Below are positions 26,355-34,987 of a stretch of 64,000 nt of DNA, piece by piece; the stretch's first letter is position 1, and every line of letters begins with the position of its first letter. The notes beneath the pieces are model-generated. The model was not told the DNA's origin. It ran no database searches and was given only the letters and a program-made list of their open reading frames with translations. This DNA comes from CAZWKQ01 sp964634005 (GTDB lineage: Bacteria > Bacteroidota > Bacteroidia > Bacteroidales > JACABE01). The stretch is taken from contig CAZWKQ010000014.1 of NCBI GenBank assembly GCA_964634005.1, forward strand, positions 1 through 64,000. The letters are read 5' to 3'. The position numbers and the translations under genes are program-made.

Positions 26355-28088
26355 TTATTTGGCAAAGTTACTTTTTCTAATATAATACATTAAAAAGCTT
26401 AAAATCGAAATTAATATAATTGGAATTAAAATATTGATTAACTGCCATTTTATTTTTGATTTTTCTATAATAGTTTTATCGAGTAAGCGAAGCTTTAATT
26501 CGCGAGATCTTACAGTTATCAAGCCGGTCTCATCACATAAATAATTCATGCAGTTAAGTATAAACTCTTTATTGCCGAATGTTTGTCCGGTATATTGGTC
26601 GTATCCGAGCGGTAAAGGAAATCCTTTTGAATAATGAAACTGACTTTTAATGATATCACCGTCTGAAATTACTATCATTGCAGTAGGTTTGCTCTTATCG
26701 AGAAATTTAATATTTTCGTTTTCGGCAATTTCGGAATTTAAACGATTAGCAAAGTTCGATTTAAATTCACCTTCAAGTAAAACGGCAACGGGTTGAAACG
26801 GCTTATTGTAAAGACGTTCGTCGGGTTGCTTTTTCATAATATCCAAATCGATTATTACCGGTGTATTTATAAGGCGTGAATATCTTGATGAAGTTAATAA
26901 TATCGTTTTTTTAACTTCATTTTCAATAGTATCTATACTGCTTATAAATTCTGTTTTAATTGCATTTAAATTTTTTACTATTGGATGAGATGATGTTGGT
27001 AATAAAATTGGGAAATAATACCATGGCAAAAAGCTTGTTTGCGGCTGATTACCAATTTTACCGGTAACCACAGGTATTGGCAGTGCGTTTAAATCCATTA
27101 TCAGATTGGTATTCAATCTTACACCATATCTGAATAATTGGTCAGATAAATTTATATCATTAGCTATCCCAACAGTTTGCGACGATTTATTAAGACTATC
27201 CATACTGGCGAAAACGGGATCTATAAGCCATAATACCTTTCCGCCGTACATTATAAACTGGTCGATTATAAATTTGTCTTTTTCGCTGAAAGCAGAATCG
27301 GGCTTTGCAATAATTATTGCTTTATATTTGTTGTGAACTTTTGTTTCGGCTGTATCTGAAATTTTTCTTTCGGTAAGTTTATTTATCTGTTCGTTTAGTG
27401 CTATCCTTTCAACTTGATAATACTCCGATAATGCTTGTGTTATGTCAAACATCTGATATTTCGACAATTCTCCGTGTCCTTCTATAATAGCAATTTTAGG
27501 TTTTACTGCTACATTTAGCTTTCTGATAACCGAAGAAATATTGTACTCTAAAGCCTGAATCGAGTTGTTTAAAACCTGTTCGGATTCTATCCCTATTTGA
27601 CTAATGAGTAATTGTAACGGTAATGACCTCCCTTTATAAGTTACTTCAGCTCCGGGAAAGATAATTTGTTGTACCGAACCTCCTTTCTGTTTTACCTGAA
27701 GATTAGTGGGCTGTATTCCTTTTTCAACCAATTGGCGATACAAATCATTTCTGGCTTTTTTATCGCTTATCGAATTAGGATTAATAAATTCGTACTGAAT
27801 ATTTTTATTGTAAGCTCTAAACTCATCGAGTATTTCTTTGGTAGCATTCCTCAATCGTTTAAAACCGGCAGGGAAATCACCGTCTAAATAGATTTTGAAA
27901 TAAACTATATCATCGGTGTTTTTTAAAAGGTCTTTTGTAGCTTTCGAAAGCGAATATCTCTTTTCATTAGTTAAATCGTATCTGGTAAATATAAAATTAC
28001 CGATTATATTTATCAGAACGATTATTACTATACTTAATACAAAACTGACAATATTTTGTTTTTTTAATGAGTTTTGACTTTTGTTCAT
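26355..28088 (-). CDS. gldG: Gliding-motility ABC transporter auxiliary protein GldG
   Basis: This 577-residue protein has an N-terminal helix (about 14-34), a long periplasmic domain, and a C-terminal helix (about 546-568, ILIPIILISILSFLMYYI), as in GldG. Family segments include RYDLTNEKRYSLSKATKDLLK, AIIEGHGELSKYQM and GKVLWLIDPVFASMDSL. GldF and GldG act with the ATPase GldA. They were first linked to gliding, although many non-gliding Bacteroidota carry them. It lies 13 nt after gldF; gldA is not in this window. Confidence 0.92.
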   Translation of the reverse strand: MNKSQNSLKKQNIVSFVLSIVIIVLINIIGNFIFTRYDLTNEKRYSLSKATKDLLKNTDDIVYFKIYLDGDFPAGFKRLRNATKEILDEFRAYNKNIQYEFINPNSISDKKARNDLYRQLVEKGIQPTNLQVKQKGGSVQQIIFPGAEVTYKGRSLPLQLLISQIGIESEQVLNNSIQALEYNISSVIRKLNVAVKPKIAIIEGHGELSKYQMFDITQALSEYYQVERIALNEQINKLTERKISDTAETKVHNKYKAIIIAKPDSAFSEKDKFIIDQFIMYGGKVLWLIDPVFASMDSLNKSSQTVGIANDINLSDQLFRYGVRLNTNLIMDLNALPIPVVTGKIGNQPQTSFLPWYYFPILLPTSSHPIVKNLNAIKTEFISSIDTIENEVKKTILLTSSRYSRLINTPVIIDLDIMKKQPDERLYNKPFQPVAVLLEGEFKSNFANRLNSEIAENENIKFLDKSKPTAMIVISDGDIIKSQFHYSKGFPLPLGYDQYTGQTFGNKEFILNCMNYLCDETGLITVRSRELKLRLLDKTIIEKSKIKWQLINILIPIILISILSFLMYYIRKSNFAK

Positions 28089-28101
28089 AATACTAAATTT
28101 G

Positions 28102-28833
28102 TTACCAGTTACGACTTTGAAGCGATAAACGAGTTAGGAGAATAAATAAGATTATTAAACTTAAATAATATATAATGTCTCTTGTATCAATAACACCTCT
28201 GCTTATTGAAGCATAATGATGGCTTATTCCAAGAGATTTTATAAATAAGTCGAAGTTACCGAACAATTCGAGTGAGTAAATTAATTCAAAACCAATATAA
28301 ATAGAACCGCACAAAAATACAGAAATCAAAAATGATACTATTTGATTATCGGTAATCGAAGAAGAAAAAAGGCCAATAGCTGCAAAAGAGGCTCCTAATA
28401 ACAGTAACCCAATATAAGACCCCCATATTCCGCCAAAATCGAGATTTCCTTTTGGTAATCCCAATTGGTATATTGAAAAAACATAAACCAATGTAGGGAT
28501 TAGTGAAAGAATTATCAATATGACACTTGCAAAAAATTTTGATAATACTATTTGTAAGTCGGTTAAAGGTTTAGTAAAGAGAATTTCAATAGTTCCCGAT
28601 TTTTTTTCATCGGCAAATGAACGCATAGTAATAGCAGGAATCAAAAAAAGGAATACAAATGGAGAAATTAAAAATAACCCGTCAAGTCCGGCATATCCGT
28701 AATCCAGTATATTAAAATCGAGAGGGATTACCCATAAAAACAAACCATTTATCAGAAGAAAAATTATTATTACTATAAAACCTATCAAAGAGCTTAAAAA
28801 GTTTGTTATCTCTTTTTTCAAAAGCATGTACAT
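28102..28833 (-). CDS. gldF: Gliding-motility ABC transporter permease GldF
   Basis: This 243-residue protein has six membrane helices and the ABC-2 permease sequence ITMRSFADEKKSGTIEILFTKPLTD, typical of GldF/NosY-type permeases, plus FDLFIKSLGISHHYASISRGVID near the end. It is the inner-membrane subunit partnering GldG. It heads the gldF-gldG-DUF4340-dnaN series. A start two codons in (MLLKKE) is equally possible. Confidence 0.92.
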   Translation of the reverse strand: MYMLLKKEITNFLSSLIGFIVIIIFLLINGLFLWVIPLDFNILDYGYAGLDGLFLISPFVFLFLIPAITMRSFADEKKSGTIEILFTKPLTDLQIVLSKFFASVILIILSLIPTLVYVFSIYQLGLPKGNLDFGGIWGSYIGLLLLGASFAAIGLFSSSITDNQIVSFLISVFLCGSIYIGFELIYSLELFGNFDLFIKSLGISHHYASISRGVIDTRDIIYYLSLIILFILLTRLSLQSRNW

Positions 28834-28887
28834 AGAAAAAATTTTTGCAAAATTATATTTTTAATCAACAACAAGAAAAAGTTACAA

Positions 28888-28918
28888 AATTAAAAGTTGT
28901 TAAAAGAAATTAACAACT
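28888..28918 (-). terminator. Hairpin overlapping the stop of the SAM hydrolase gene
   Basis: A 9-bp stem, AGTTGTTAA pairing with TTAACAACT, with a 6-nt loop overlaps the last codons of the minus-strand SAM hydrolase gene. On that strand it is followed by TTTTAATTTTG. It is a plausible terminator, or an attenuator ahead of gldF. Confidence 0.5.
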
Positions 28919-29673
28919 ATATTATCTCCGTAATCCAATCCGAGCAAACTTTTAGCTTTCCCTTTGCAAATAGCAATTTCCAAAAGGCCGTTACTTGCAA
29001 ATAGAGCCAGTTTTTGCGATTCACCCACGCCATCATAAGCTTTGTGTATTTTTGATATATTATAACTTCTGAATTGTATATTGAAATTTCTTCCCTTTTG
29101 AACTTTCTTGAATAATTTTTCGGATATGTTTGTTATAACATTTTCGTAAACATCAATATAGATTACCATTCCGGTAATTGAATCTTCGTCAACTATAGGC
29201 TTAAGTTCTGTTTTGCTGTATAATGAGTCTTTTTCAGTTCCTAATTCGTTGATATCTTTTCCTTTAGCAATATGACAAGCAACTTTTACAAATACATCTT
29301 TAGTCGAAAAAGTAAAATAGTCGCTGTCTTGTATAACCTCCAGTTCAATAATTTTTTCGGGTTTATCATCAATAATTAAAGAAAAAATACCGTTGTCGCA
29401 ACCTATAAAATAGTGTCCGTCGTAATAAACACATATATGAGGGTTTTCGATTGATGCAATAGTGTTTATGCCTATTATGTGAATACTTCCTTTAGGAAAA
29501 TAGCTGTAAGAGTTTTTTATTACGTAAGCAGCCTGAATATAATCGAAAGAGGGAATAAAATGTGTAATATCAACAATTTGAACCTCAGGGCATTGCGATA
29601 TTATTGAGCCTTTAACAGCAGCAAGATAGTGATCTTTTAATCCCCAGTCGCTTGTAAGTGTTATTATTGGCAT
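28900..29673 (-). CDS. SAM hydroxide adenosyltransferase (DUF62)
   Basis: The 257-residue protein belongs to the DUF62/fluorinase-like superfamily, whose ordinary members hydrolyse S-adenosylmethionine to adenosine and methionine. Signature segments are ITLTSDWGLKDHYLAAVKG, VDITHFIPSFDYIQAAYV, GCDNGIFSLI and ITNISEKLF. The fluorinase halide-pocket sequence was not recognised, so hydrolase is the default. It ends 66 nt before gldF on the same strand. Confidence 0.88.
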   Translation of the reverse strand: MPIITLTSDWGLKDHYLAAVKGSIISQCPEVQIVDITHFIPSFDYIQAAYVIKNSYSYFPKGSIHIIGINTIASIENPHICVYYDGHYFIGCDNGIFSLIIDDKPEKIIELEVIQDSDYFTFSTKDVFVKVACHIAKGKDINELGTEKDSLYSKTELKPIVDEDSITGMVIYIDVYENVITNISEKLFKKVQKGRNFNIQFRSYNISKIHKAYDGVGESQKLALFASNGLLEIAICKGKAKSLLGLDYGDNIVVNFF

Positions 29674-29734
29674 TATTATATTGGTTGATTTTGCGACAAA
29701 ATTAGTAAATAAATTATTATCTTCGATTTTTTAG

Positions 29735-29742
29735 TAATTTTG
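29735..29742 (+). promoter_or_regulatory. Candidate -7 promoter element of phoH
   Basis: TAATTTTG matches TAnnTTTG and lies 27 nt before the phoH ATG. No TTTG is present at the expected upstream spacing, so only the -7 element supports this. Confidence 0.35.
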
Positions 29743-29769
29743 TTAAATAATTAAATTTTGTTAGGTTAA

Positions 29770-30705
29770 ATGAGCGAGAAAATATTTTCCCTTGAGGGAA
29801 TTAATCCTGTTGATTTTTATGGATTTAACGACAAAAATATTGAAATTATCAGAAATAGCTTCCCGAAATTGAAAGTCATAAGTCGTGGTGATACAATAAA
29901 AATTATTGGTGATGATAATGTTATACAAACTTTCGAAACAAAATTCAACACTATAGTAGCTTTTTATGAAAAGTTTGGGAAAATAAGTGAAAACGATATA
30001 GTTGAGCTTCTTGATACCCCAGAATTATATAATAAATTTGAGTCTGATAACGATATACTTGTTCATGGTCGCAATGGTCTGCTTATAAAGGCAAGGACTG
30101 AAAATCAGTTAAAAATGGTAGAACTCAGCAAAACTAAGGACTTGATTTTTGCAATAGGACCTGCCGGAACGGGTAAGACCTACACTGCAGTTGCTATTGC
30201 TGTTAAGGCATTAAAAAACAAAGAGGTTAAAAGAATAATTTTAACACGCCCTGCTGTTGAAGCAGGCGAAAATTTGGGTTTTTTACCGGGTGATTTGCGT
30301 GACAAGCTCGATCCTTATTTGCAGCCATTATACGATGCCTTACGCGATATGATACCTGCACAAAAACTCCTTCAATACTGGGAAGACGGAACTATTGAAA
30401 TTGCTCCGCTCGCTTTTATGAGGGGACGTACTCTTGATAATTCATTTGTTATTTTGGATGAAGCTCAAAATGCCACCGAAAGTCAAATGAAAATGTTTTT
30501 AACCAGAATGGGAAAAGCTGCTAAATTTATTGTTACTGGCGATATTACCCAGATTGATTTACCAAGAAACCAATCTTCAGGGCTTAAACATTCAATTAAA
30601 ATATTAGAAAATATACCGGAAATAGCTTTTATTTACCTTAATGAAAAGGATATTATTCGACATAAATTGGTTTCTAAAATTATTAAAGCCTACTCATCTA
30701 AATAA
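29770..30705 (+). CDS. PhoH family ATPase
   Basis: This 311-residue protein has a small N-terminal KH-like region (about 20-70) and the PhoH ATPase domain: Walker A GPAGTGKT at 130-137, LTRPAVEAGENLGFLPGDL at 158-176, Walker B FVILDEAQN at 226-234 and FIVTGDITQIDLP at 253-265. Members are cytoplasmic RNA-associated ATPases, often with ybeY and era, linked to ribosome quality control or stress. Neither gene is adjacent here. Length is normal for the PhoH-like (YbeZ) type. Confidence 0.93.
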   Translation: MSEKIFSLEGINPVDFYGFNDKNIEIIRNSFPKLKVISRGDTIKIIGDDNVIQTFETKFNTIVAFYEKFGKISENDIVELLDTPELYNKFESDNDILVHGRNGLLIKARTENQLKMVELSKTKDLIFAIGPAGTGKTYTAVAIAVKALKNKEVKRIILTRPAVEAGENLGFLPGDLRDKLDPYLQPLYDALRDMIPAQKLLQYWEDGTIEIAPLAFMRGRTLDNSFVILDEAQNATESQMKMFLTRMGKAAKFIVTGDITQIDLPRNQSSGLKHSIKILENIPEIAFIYLNEKDIIRHKLVSKIIKAYSSK

Positions 30706-30726
30706 TATATAAAATCATCAACTTTA

Positions 30727-30747
30727 TTAACAATAAATTGTTGTTAA
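30727..30747 (+). terminator. Small hairpin after phoH sharing a 15-mer with 37382-37396
   Basis: TTAACAA pairs with TTGTTAA around a 7-nt loop, 21 nt after the phoH stop. The U-run after it is poor (AAATTT), so termination is uncertain. Its core AACAATAAATTGTTG recurs exactly at 37382-37396, 49 nt upstream of the other SPOR-domain gene, so an operator role is an alternative. Confidence 0.3.
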
Positions 30748-30785
30748 ATTTAAAAAATTGATAAATTATTTTAATTCAAAAAAGT

Positions 30786-30793
30786 TATATTTG
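30786..30793 (+). promoter_or_regulatory. Candidate -7 promoter element
   Basis: TATATTTG matches TAnnTTTG and lies 53 nt before the ATG of the SPOR-domain outer-membrane protein gene. A TTG lies 25 nt upstream, further than the usual 18-20 nt. Confidence 0.35.
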
Positions 30794-30846
30794 AAAATTG
30801 AATTAAATAGTTTATCAAAATATGTATTAACTTAAAATTTTTTATT

Positions 30847-32319
30847 ATGAAAGTTAGAAATTTACTATATACCTTCATTGTTTTTTCGTTGTTTTTTGTT
30901 TCAAAATCAGGATTAGCACAAAGTGATGATTTTAGCAGACGATTTTTTGATAATTGGTCGTTAAATGCTAATTTAGGATTAAGTCAGTATTATGGAGATG
31001 TAAGCGGAGGGACTAATCCCTTTTCTCTTTTGGACAACAGCACCGGTTTTGCTTATGGGTTAATATTGAAAAAGCAGATAAGTCCTGTTTTTGGAATTAG
31101 AGGTCAAATTATAAGAGGGAAGCTAAAAGGTAAAAAAGAAAATTATACCACCGGGACTCCTGCTAATTTGGAATTAGAAGCTGACTTTTTTGAAATGAAT
31201 TTAAATACCGATATGAGCTTTTTTAATTTGCTATGGGGCTACAATTCCAAAAGACCTGTTGATATTTACGGTTTTTTTGGTATAGGTTTGGGTAATTATC
31301 AAGGTTATGCCAAAAATTACGTTACTAATGTAACATTTCACTCATTCGGACACGGATTCGGAAAAGGGATAAGCGGATGGATGTTAGAAGGCCTATTAAC
31401 CGGTGGTGGAGGTATAAAATTTCGACTTTCTAATTCTTTTGACATAAATTTAGAAACTTCGCTAAAGTTTTGGAATACCGACAAATTTGACGGAAAAGTA
31501 GGTGGGTTTAAATATGATTTCTATTCATACAATTCATTTGGGATTAGCTATAATTTCGGGAAAGCCGAAAAGCACCGAAAGAACATAATACAAGAACCTA
31601 AAGTTGTCGAAGTTGAGCCTGAACCTGTTGTAGTTGCTCCTGCTAAACCTGAAGAGCCAAAAGTTGCCGAGCCTGCAAAAACTGAAACCAAAGTTGAAGA
31701 GCCGAAACCTGCTCCGACACCCAAACCGGTACCTCAGCCTCAACCTACGCTTGACTATGAATATAAAGTTCAGGTTATGGCATCAAAAACTCCTGTTGAT
31801 ATTTCTTATATTCAAAAAAGGTATAAATTGAACGAGCCTGTCAGGGAAGATTATGACGGAGTATGGTACAGATACTCAGTAGGTTCATTTAAAGACTATA
31901 ATTCTGCAAGGGATTATGCCAATAAACTCAGAACCGTTAATGGTGTTGAAGGTGCTTTTGTAGTAGGCTTTAAAAACGGAAAACGCTTGAATAATGTTAA
32001 AGAACTGTTGAATTATAACGAAAAAAATACAGAAAAGATAAATAATACTACTAATAATCCTATTGTTGAAGGTATTTTCTATCGTGTTCAGGTTATAGCA
32101 TTATCAAAAAAGATGTCAAATCAGGAGCAATTTAAGCAGCGTTATCAGCTTGATACAGAGCTTCATGAAGAATTTTTAAATAATCTTTATTTATATTCGG
32201 TGGGAGAGGAGAAGGATTTTAATAACGCTGTAGTTTTAAGAAATCACATCAGAAGTAATGGAATTCCCGATGCTTTTATTGTTAAGTATTTAAACGGCAA
32301 GCGTCAAACAGGCAAATAA
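30847..32319 (+). CDS. Outer-membrane barrel protein with two SPOR-like domains
   Basis: The 490-residue protein has four parts: a signal peptide (1-25); a probable beta-barrel (about 35-240, ending NSFGISYNFGKA); a Pro/Glu/Val/Lys-rich linker (248-302); and two SPOR-like modules (305-380, starting YKVQVMAS, and 412-487, starting YRVQVIAL). SPOR domains bind glycan strands of peptidoglycan stripped of peptides. Each module ends in the same pattern, AF(V/I)V..(F/Y)..GKR. The same module pair occurs in the inner-membrane SPOR/HEAT protein of the facing operon. The linker would let the barrel reach peptidoglycan from the outer membrane. Role in envelope anchoring of a polysaccharide export system is inferred from context. 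Confidence 0.75.
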   Translation: MKVRNLLYTFIVFSLFFVSKSGLAQSDDFSRRFFDNWSLNANLGLSQYYGDVSGGTNPFSLLDNSTGFAYGLILKKQISPVFGIRGQIIRGKLKGKKENYTTGTPANLELEADFFEMNLNTDMSFFNLLWGYNSKRPVDIYGFFGIGLGNYQGYAKNYVTNVTFHSFGHGFGKGISGWMLEGLLTGGGGIKFRLSNSFDINLETSLKFWNTDKFDGKVGGFKYDFYSYNSFGISYNFGKAEKHRKNIIQEPKVVEVEPEPVVVAPAKPEEPKVAEPAKTETKVEEPKPAPTPKPVPQPQPTLDYEYKVQVMASKTPVDISYIQKRYKLNEPVREDYDGVWYRYSVGSFKDYNSARDYANKLRTVNGVEGAFVVGFKNGKRLNNVKELLNYNEKNTEKINNTTNNPIVEGIFYRVQVIALSKKMSNQEQFKQRYQLDTELHEEFLNNLYLYSVGEEKDFNNAVVLRNHIRSNGIPDAFIVKYLNGKRQTGK

Positions 32320-32348
32320 TAATAAAATATTAATGTGAACATAAATTT

Positions 32349-33533
32349 ATGGCAAGAGTTTACAAAAGGAAAATAGTAATATATGTTATTTTCTATACAA
32401 TAATCCTTTTACCGCTGATTCTTTGGTTATTTTGGCTTTTTACTCCACGAAAAGAGTTAAAAGTTCTTATTTATGATAAAACCGTTTTAAAACCTAAAGG
32501 GGTAGAACACAGGGGATTCAACTGGATATTGAAAAATTTCAAATACGTTAAAGAAGACAGAAAATTTTACAGAGTAGATAAAGATTATGTCGGGTTTTTC
32601 CCGAAAAAAGATGAAAAGTATGAAATCCATGATTTATGCCTTTACAAAGAAGAAGAAATCGATAAACTTGCGTCATACTACGACATGACTTATTATACTG
32701 ATATGTATGGCATTTATCGAGAAGAATGGAACTTGCAACAGGAATATACCGAACATTCTCCCAAGATTTACGGGGGAATGTGTTATAACGACTACTTATT
32801 TCTAAAAAAACTTAAAGAAAAAGGTAAATTAATTATTGGAGAATTTAACTTCATTCATCATCCAACTCCTTATTATATTAGAAGAAATGTTGAGGAACTT
32901 TTGGGATTTAAATGGACAGGATGGACCGCCCGATATTTCGATTCTTTTGATACAATCAAAAATCTCGAACTTCCCAAGTGGGTTGTAAGGCTTTACCGAC
33001 AGCAAAATAATAATACGTGGCCTTTTACCAAGGATGGTATTGTTTTCGTTCATGAGAATTCCACTATTTGTATCGTAGAAAATGAAACTCACCTCGATTA
33101 TCCTTTACCTGTTATAAAAACTACCGAGTATGGAATGAATAAATATAAAATTCCAGAAGAAATAAATTACCCTTTTTGGATTGATATTACATTTCCGACT
33201 GAAGTTAATACCACAATAGCAAGTTATAATATATATCCCAACGAGAAAGGAGATTCGATATTAAAACGCTTTGGAATTCCTTTGGTATTTCCTGCATTTT
33301 TTGAGCATGAAGGCAATTATAAATTCTATTATTTTGCAGGCGATTTTGTTGACAGTGACATAAAATTCGGCTTTATATATTTCAAATGGGCTGATTTTAT
33401 TCAAAAGTATATTTATAACAAAAAGAAGCTAAATCAGAGATACTATTTCAATTGGAACTATTATACTCCTATTGTTAAGAAAATTTTGAAAGATTATTAT
33501 AACGAAATTAAGGAAGATAAACCCCAAAGATAA
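32349..33533 (+). CDS. Membrane-anchored protein of unknown function in polysaccharide locus
   Basis: This 394-residue protein has one N-terminal helix (about 9-31, VIYVIFYTIILLPLILWLFW) and a periplasmic body. The body begins KVLIYDKTVLKPKGVEHRGF and has striking acidic/aromatic motifs: YYTDMYGIYREEW, PKIYGGM, GEFNFIHHPTP, WTGWTARYFDSFD and YYFAGDFVD. These look like active-site loops of a carbohydrate-active or amidotransferase-like fold, but no family name could be assigned. I recall similar proteins beside GT2/HEAT polysaccharide loci in other genomes, but cannot check. It is 29 nt downstream of the SPOR barrel gene, and convergent with the GT2 synthase gene (27 nt between stops). Confidence 0.7.
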   Translation: MARVYKRKIVIYVIFYTIILLPLILWLFWLFTPRKELKVLIYDKTVLKPKGVEHRGFNWILKNFKYVKEDRKFYRVDKDYVGFFPKKDEKYEIHDLCLYKEEEIDKLASYYDMTYYTDMYGIYREEWNLQQEYTEHSPKIYGGMCYNDYLFLKKLKEKGKLIIGEFNFIHHPTPYYIRRNVEELLGFKWTGWTARYFDSFDTIKNLELPKWVVRLYRQQNNNTWPFTKDGIVFVHENSTICIVENETHLDYPLPVIKTTEYGMNKYKIPEEINYPFWIDITFPTEVNTTIASYNIYPNEKGDSILKRFGIPLVFPAFFEHEGNYKFYYFAGDFVDSDIKFGFIYFKWADFIQKYIYNKKKLNQRYYFNWNYYTPIVKKILKDYYNEIKEDKPQR

Positions 33534-33560
33534 TCTATCGATTTTTTTTGCAGGATATTA

Positions 33561-34985
33561 TTATTTGGTTTCGAATCCTTTTCTTTCCATTTGTCCCCAT
33601 CCCGATTTTTTATTGATGAAGAAATCGTAGTTTCCTTTTAACGAGAAGTATAATACAAATGGATGATAGAAGAAAGGTTCTATCCATGAAGCAATAATCA
33701 TTTTAAAGATTTCTCTCTTTTTTCTGTAACGGTGATAAGTCAGCTCTTCAAAAAGGATTGAATATGTAGAAAATGTGAGAGCAAAAACAAACACAAATCC
33801 TAAAATCAAAAGTACAAATGACCAGTTTACCTGTCCTAAAGCAATACTCAACAAGAAATAAAGAATACCAACGAATTCGACAATAGGAGCAAGCCATTCG
33901 AAGAAAAACCAGAACGGATAGCTAACCATACCCATCAGCTTATATTTAGGATTAAAGAATAATTTTCTATGAATAAAGAGTGTATCAATATTTCCTCTTG
34001 TCCAACGGTTTCGTTGTCTGCCGAGAATTTTCAATGTTTCAGGGGCTTCAGTCCAGCATAATGGGTCGGGTATATAGGAAACCTTATAGGGAAGATTATT
34101 TTCACACATATATCTTCTCATTCTAACAACCAGTTCCATATCTTCACCAACCGTTTTGGCGTAATAACCGCCGCACTTTATGGCAATTTCCCTGTTAAAC
34201 ATACCTAAAGCGCCCGAAATAATCAATAAACCGTCTAATGAACTCCATGCCATTCTACCCATTAAAAATGCTCTTGTGTATTCCAATACCTGCATTCGAG
34301 GTATCATTTTTTTTGGTAAATTTACTTCAACCAACTGTCCGTCTTTAATAATACAAGAATTCGCTATACGAATAACCCCACCGGTGGCAATAGTAAGTTT
34401 ATTCGATACTTCAAGGAAAGGTTTAGCCAGTTTTAACAACGCATCCGATTGAATTATTGAATCTACATCTATAGCAACAAAATAGTCTTTTACCGAAACG
34501 TTTATACCTGCATTCAAAGCATCTGCTTTACCCCCGTTGAATTTATCAACTACTGTTAATTTGTCGAAAGAGCGGTTACGTGATTTATAGACGCCTCTTA
34601 CAGGTTGAGTTTCTACACGATTACCAACTGCATAATCAACTAATTGTAAATCATAAGCTTTTATGATTTTTTCAAGAGTATCATCAGTACTTCCATCATT
34701 AACAACAACAACCTCGTAATTATGATAATATAGCGAAAGCAGTGCCCTGATATTTTCAACTATTGATTTACTCTCGTTAAATGCAGGTGCAATAATCGAT
34801 ACCGATGGAACCAAAGGAGAAGAGAGGATAATATTATAATCAACATAGCTGTTTTTTTGAATATATCTGAGTAATGCAAATGCTGAAATAACGGCAAGAA
34901 CAAGGTATGCCGTAATAATTGATACAGAATAAAATAAAATTGTTTTCTCTATTACTACCTGAAATATGCTGAAAAAATCACCCAT
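33561..34985 (-). CDS. Processive family 2 glycosyltransferase (polysaccharide synthase)
   Basis: This 474-residue inner-membrane protein has one N-terminal helix (about 20-40) and a cytoplasmic GT2 domain with VVVVNDGSTDDT (nucleotide-sugar Asp97), DVDS (173-176), GED (280-282, catalytic base) and QRNRW (324-328, the QxxRW acceptor motif). Three or four C-terminal helices follow (about 348-415). This is the layout of PgaC, hyaluronan and cellulose synthases, which extend and extrude a polymer. The product is unknown; there is no PilZ domain and no PgaB-like deacetylase nearby. It starts 2 nt after the stop of the SPOR/HEAT gene and is last in a five-gene operon. Confidence 0.88.
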   Translation of the reverse strand: MGDFFSIFQVVIEKTILFYSVSIITAYLVLAVISAFALLRYIQKNSYVDYNIILSSPLVPSVSIIAPAFNESKSIVENIRALLSLYYHNYEVVVVNDGSTDDTLEKIIKAYDLQLVDYAVGNRVETQPVRGVYKSRNRSFDKLTVVDKFNGGKADALNAGINVSVKDYFVAIDVDSIIQSDALLKLAKPFLEVSNKLTIATGGVIRIANSCIIKDGQLVEVNLPKKMIPRMQVLEYTRAFLMGRMAWSSLDGLLIISGALGMFNREIAIKCGGYYAKTVGEDMELVVRMRRYMCENNLPYKVSYIPDPLCWTEAPETLKILGRQRNRWTRGNIDTLFIHRKLFFNPKYKLMGMVSYPFWFFFEWLAPIVEFVGILYFLLSIALGQVNWSFVLLILGFVFVFALTFSTYSILFEELTYHRYRKKREIFKMIIASWIEPFFYHPFVLYFSLKGNYDFFINKKSGWGQMERKGFETK

Positions 34986-34987
34986 AA

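Noticed and set aside
28900..29673. Fluorinase or chlorinase function for the DUF62 protein
   Set aside because: Only general superfamily motifs are visible; SAM hydrolysis is the default role and no halogen-metabolism genes are nearby.
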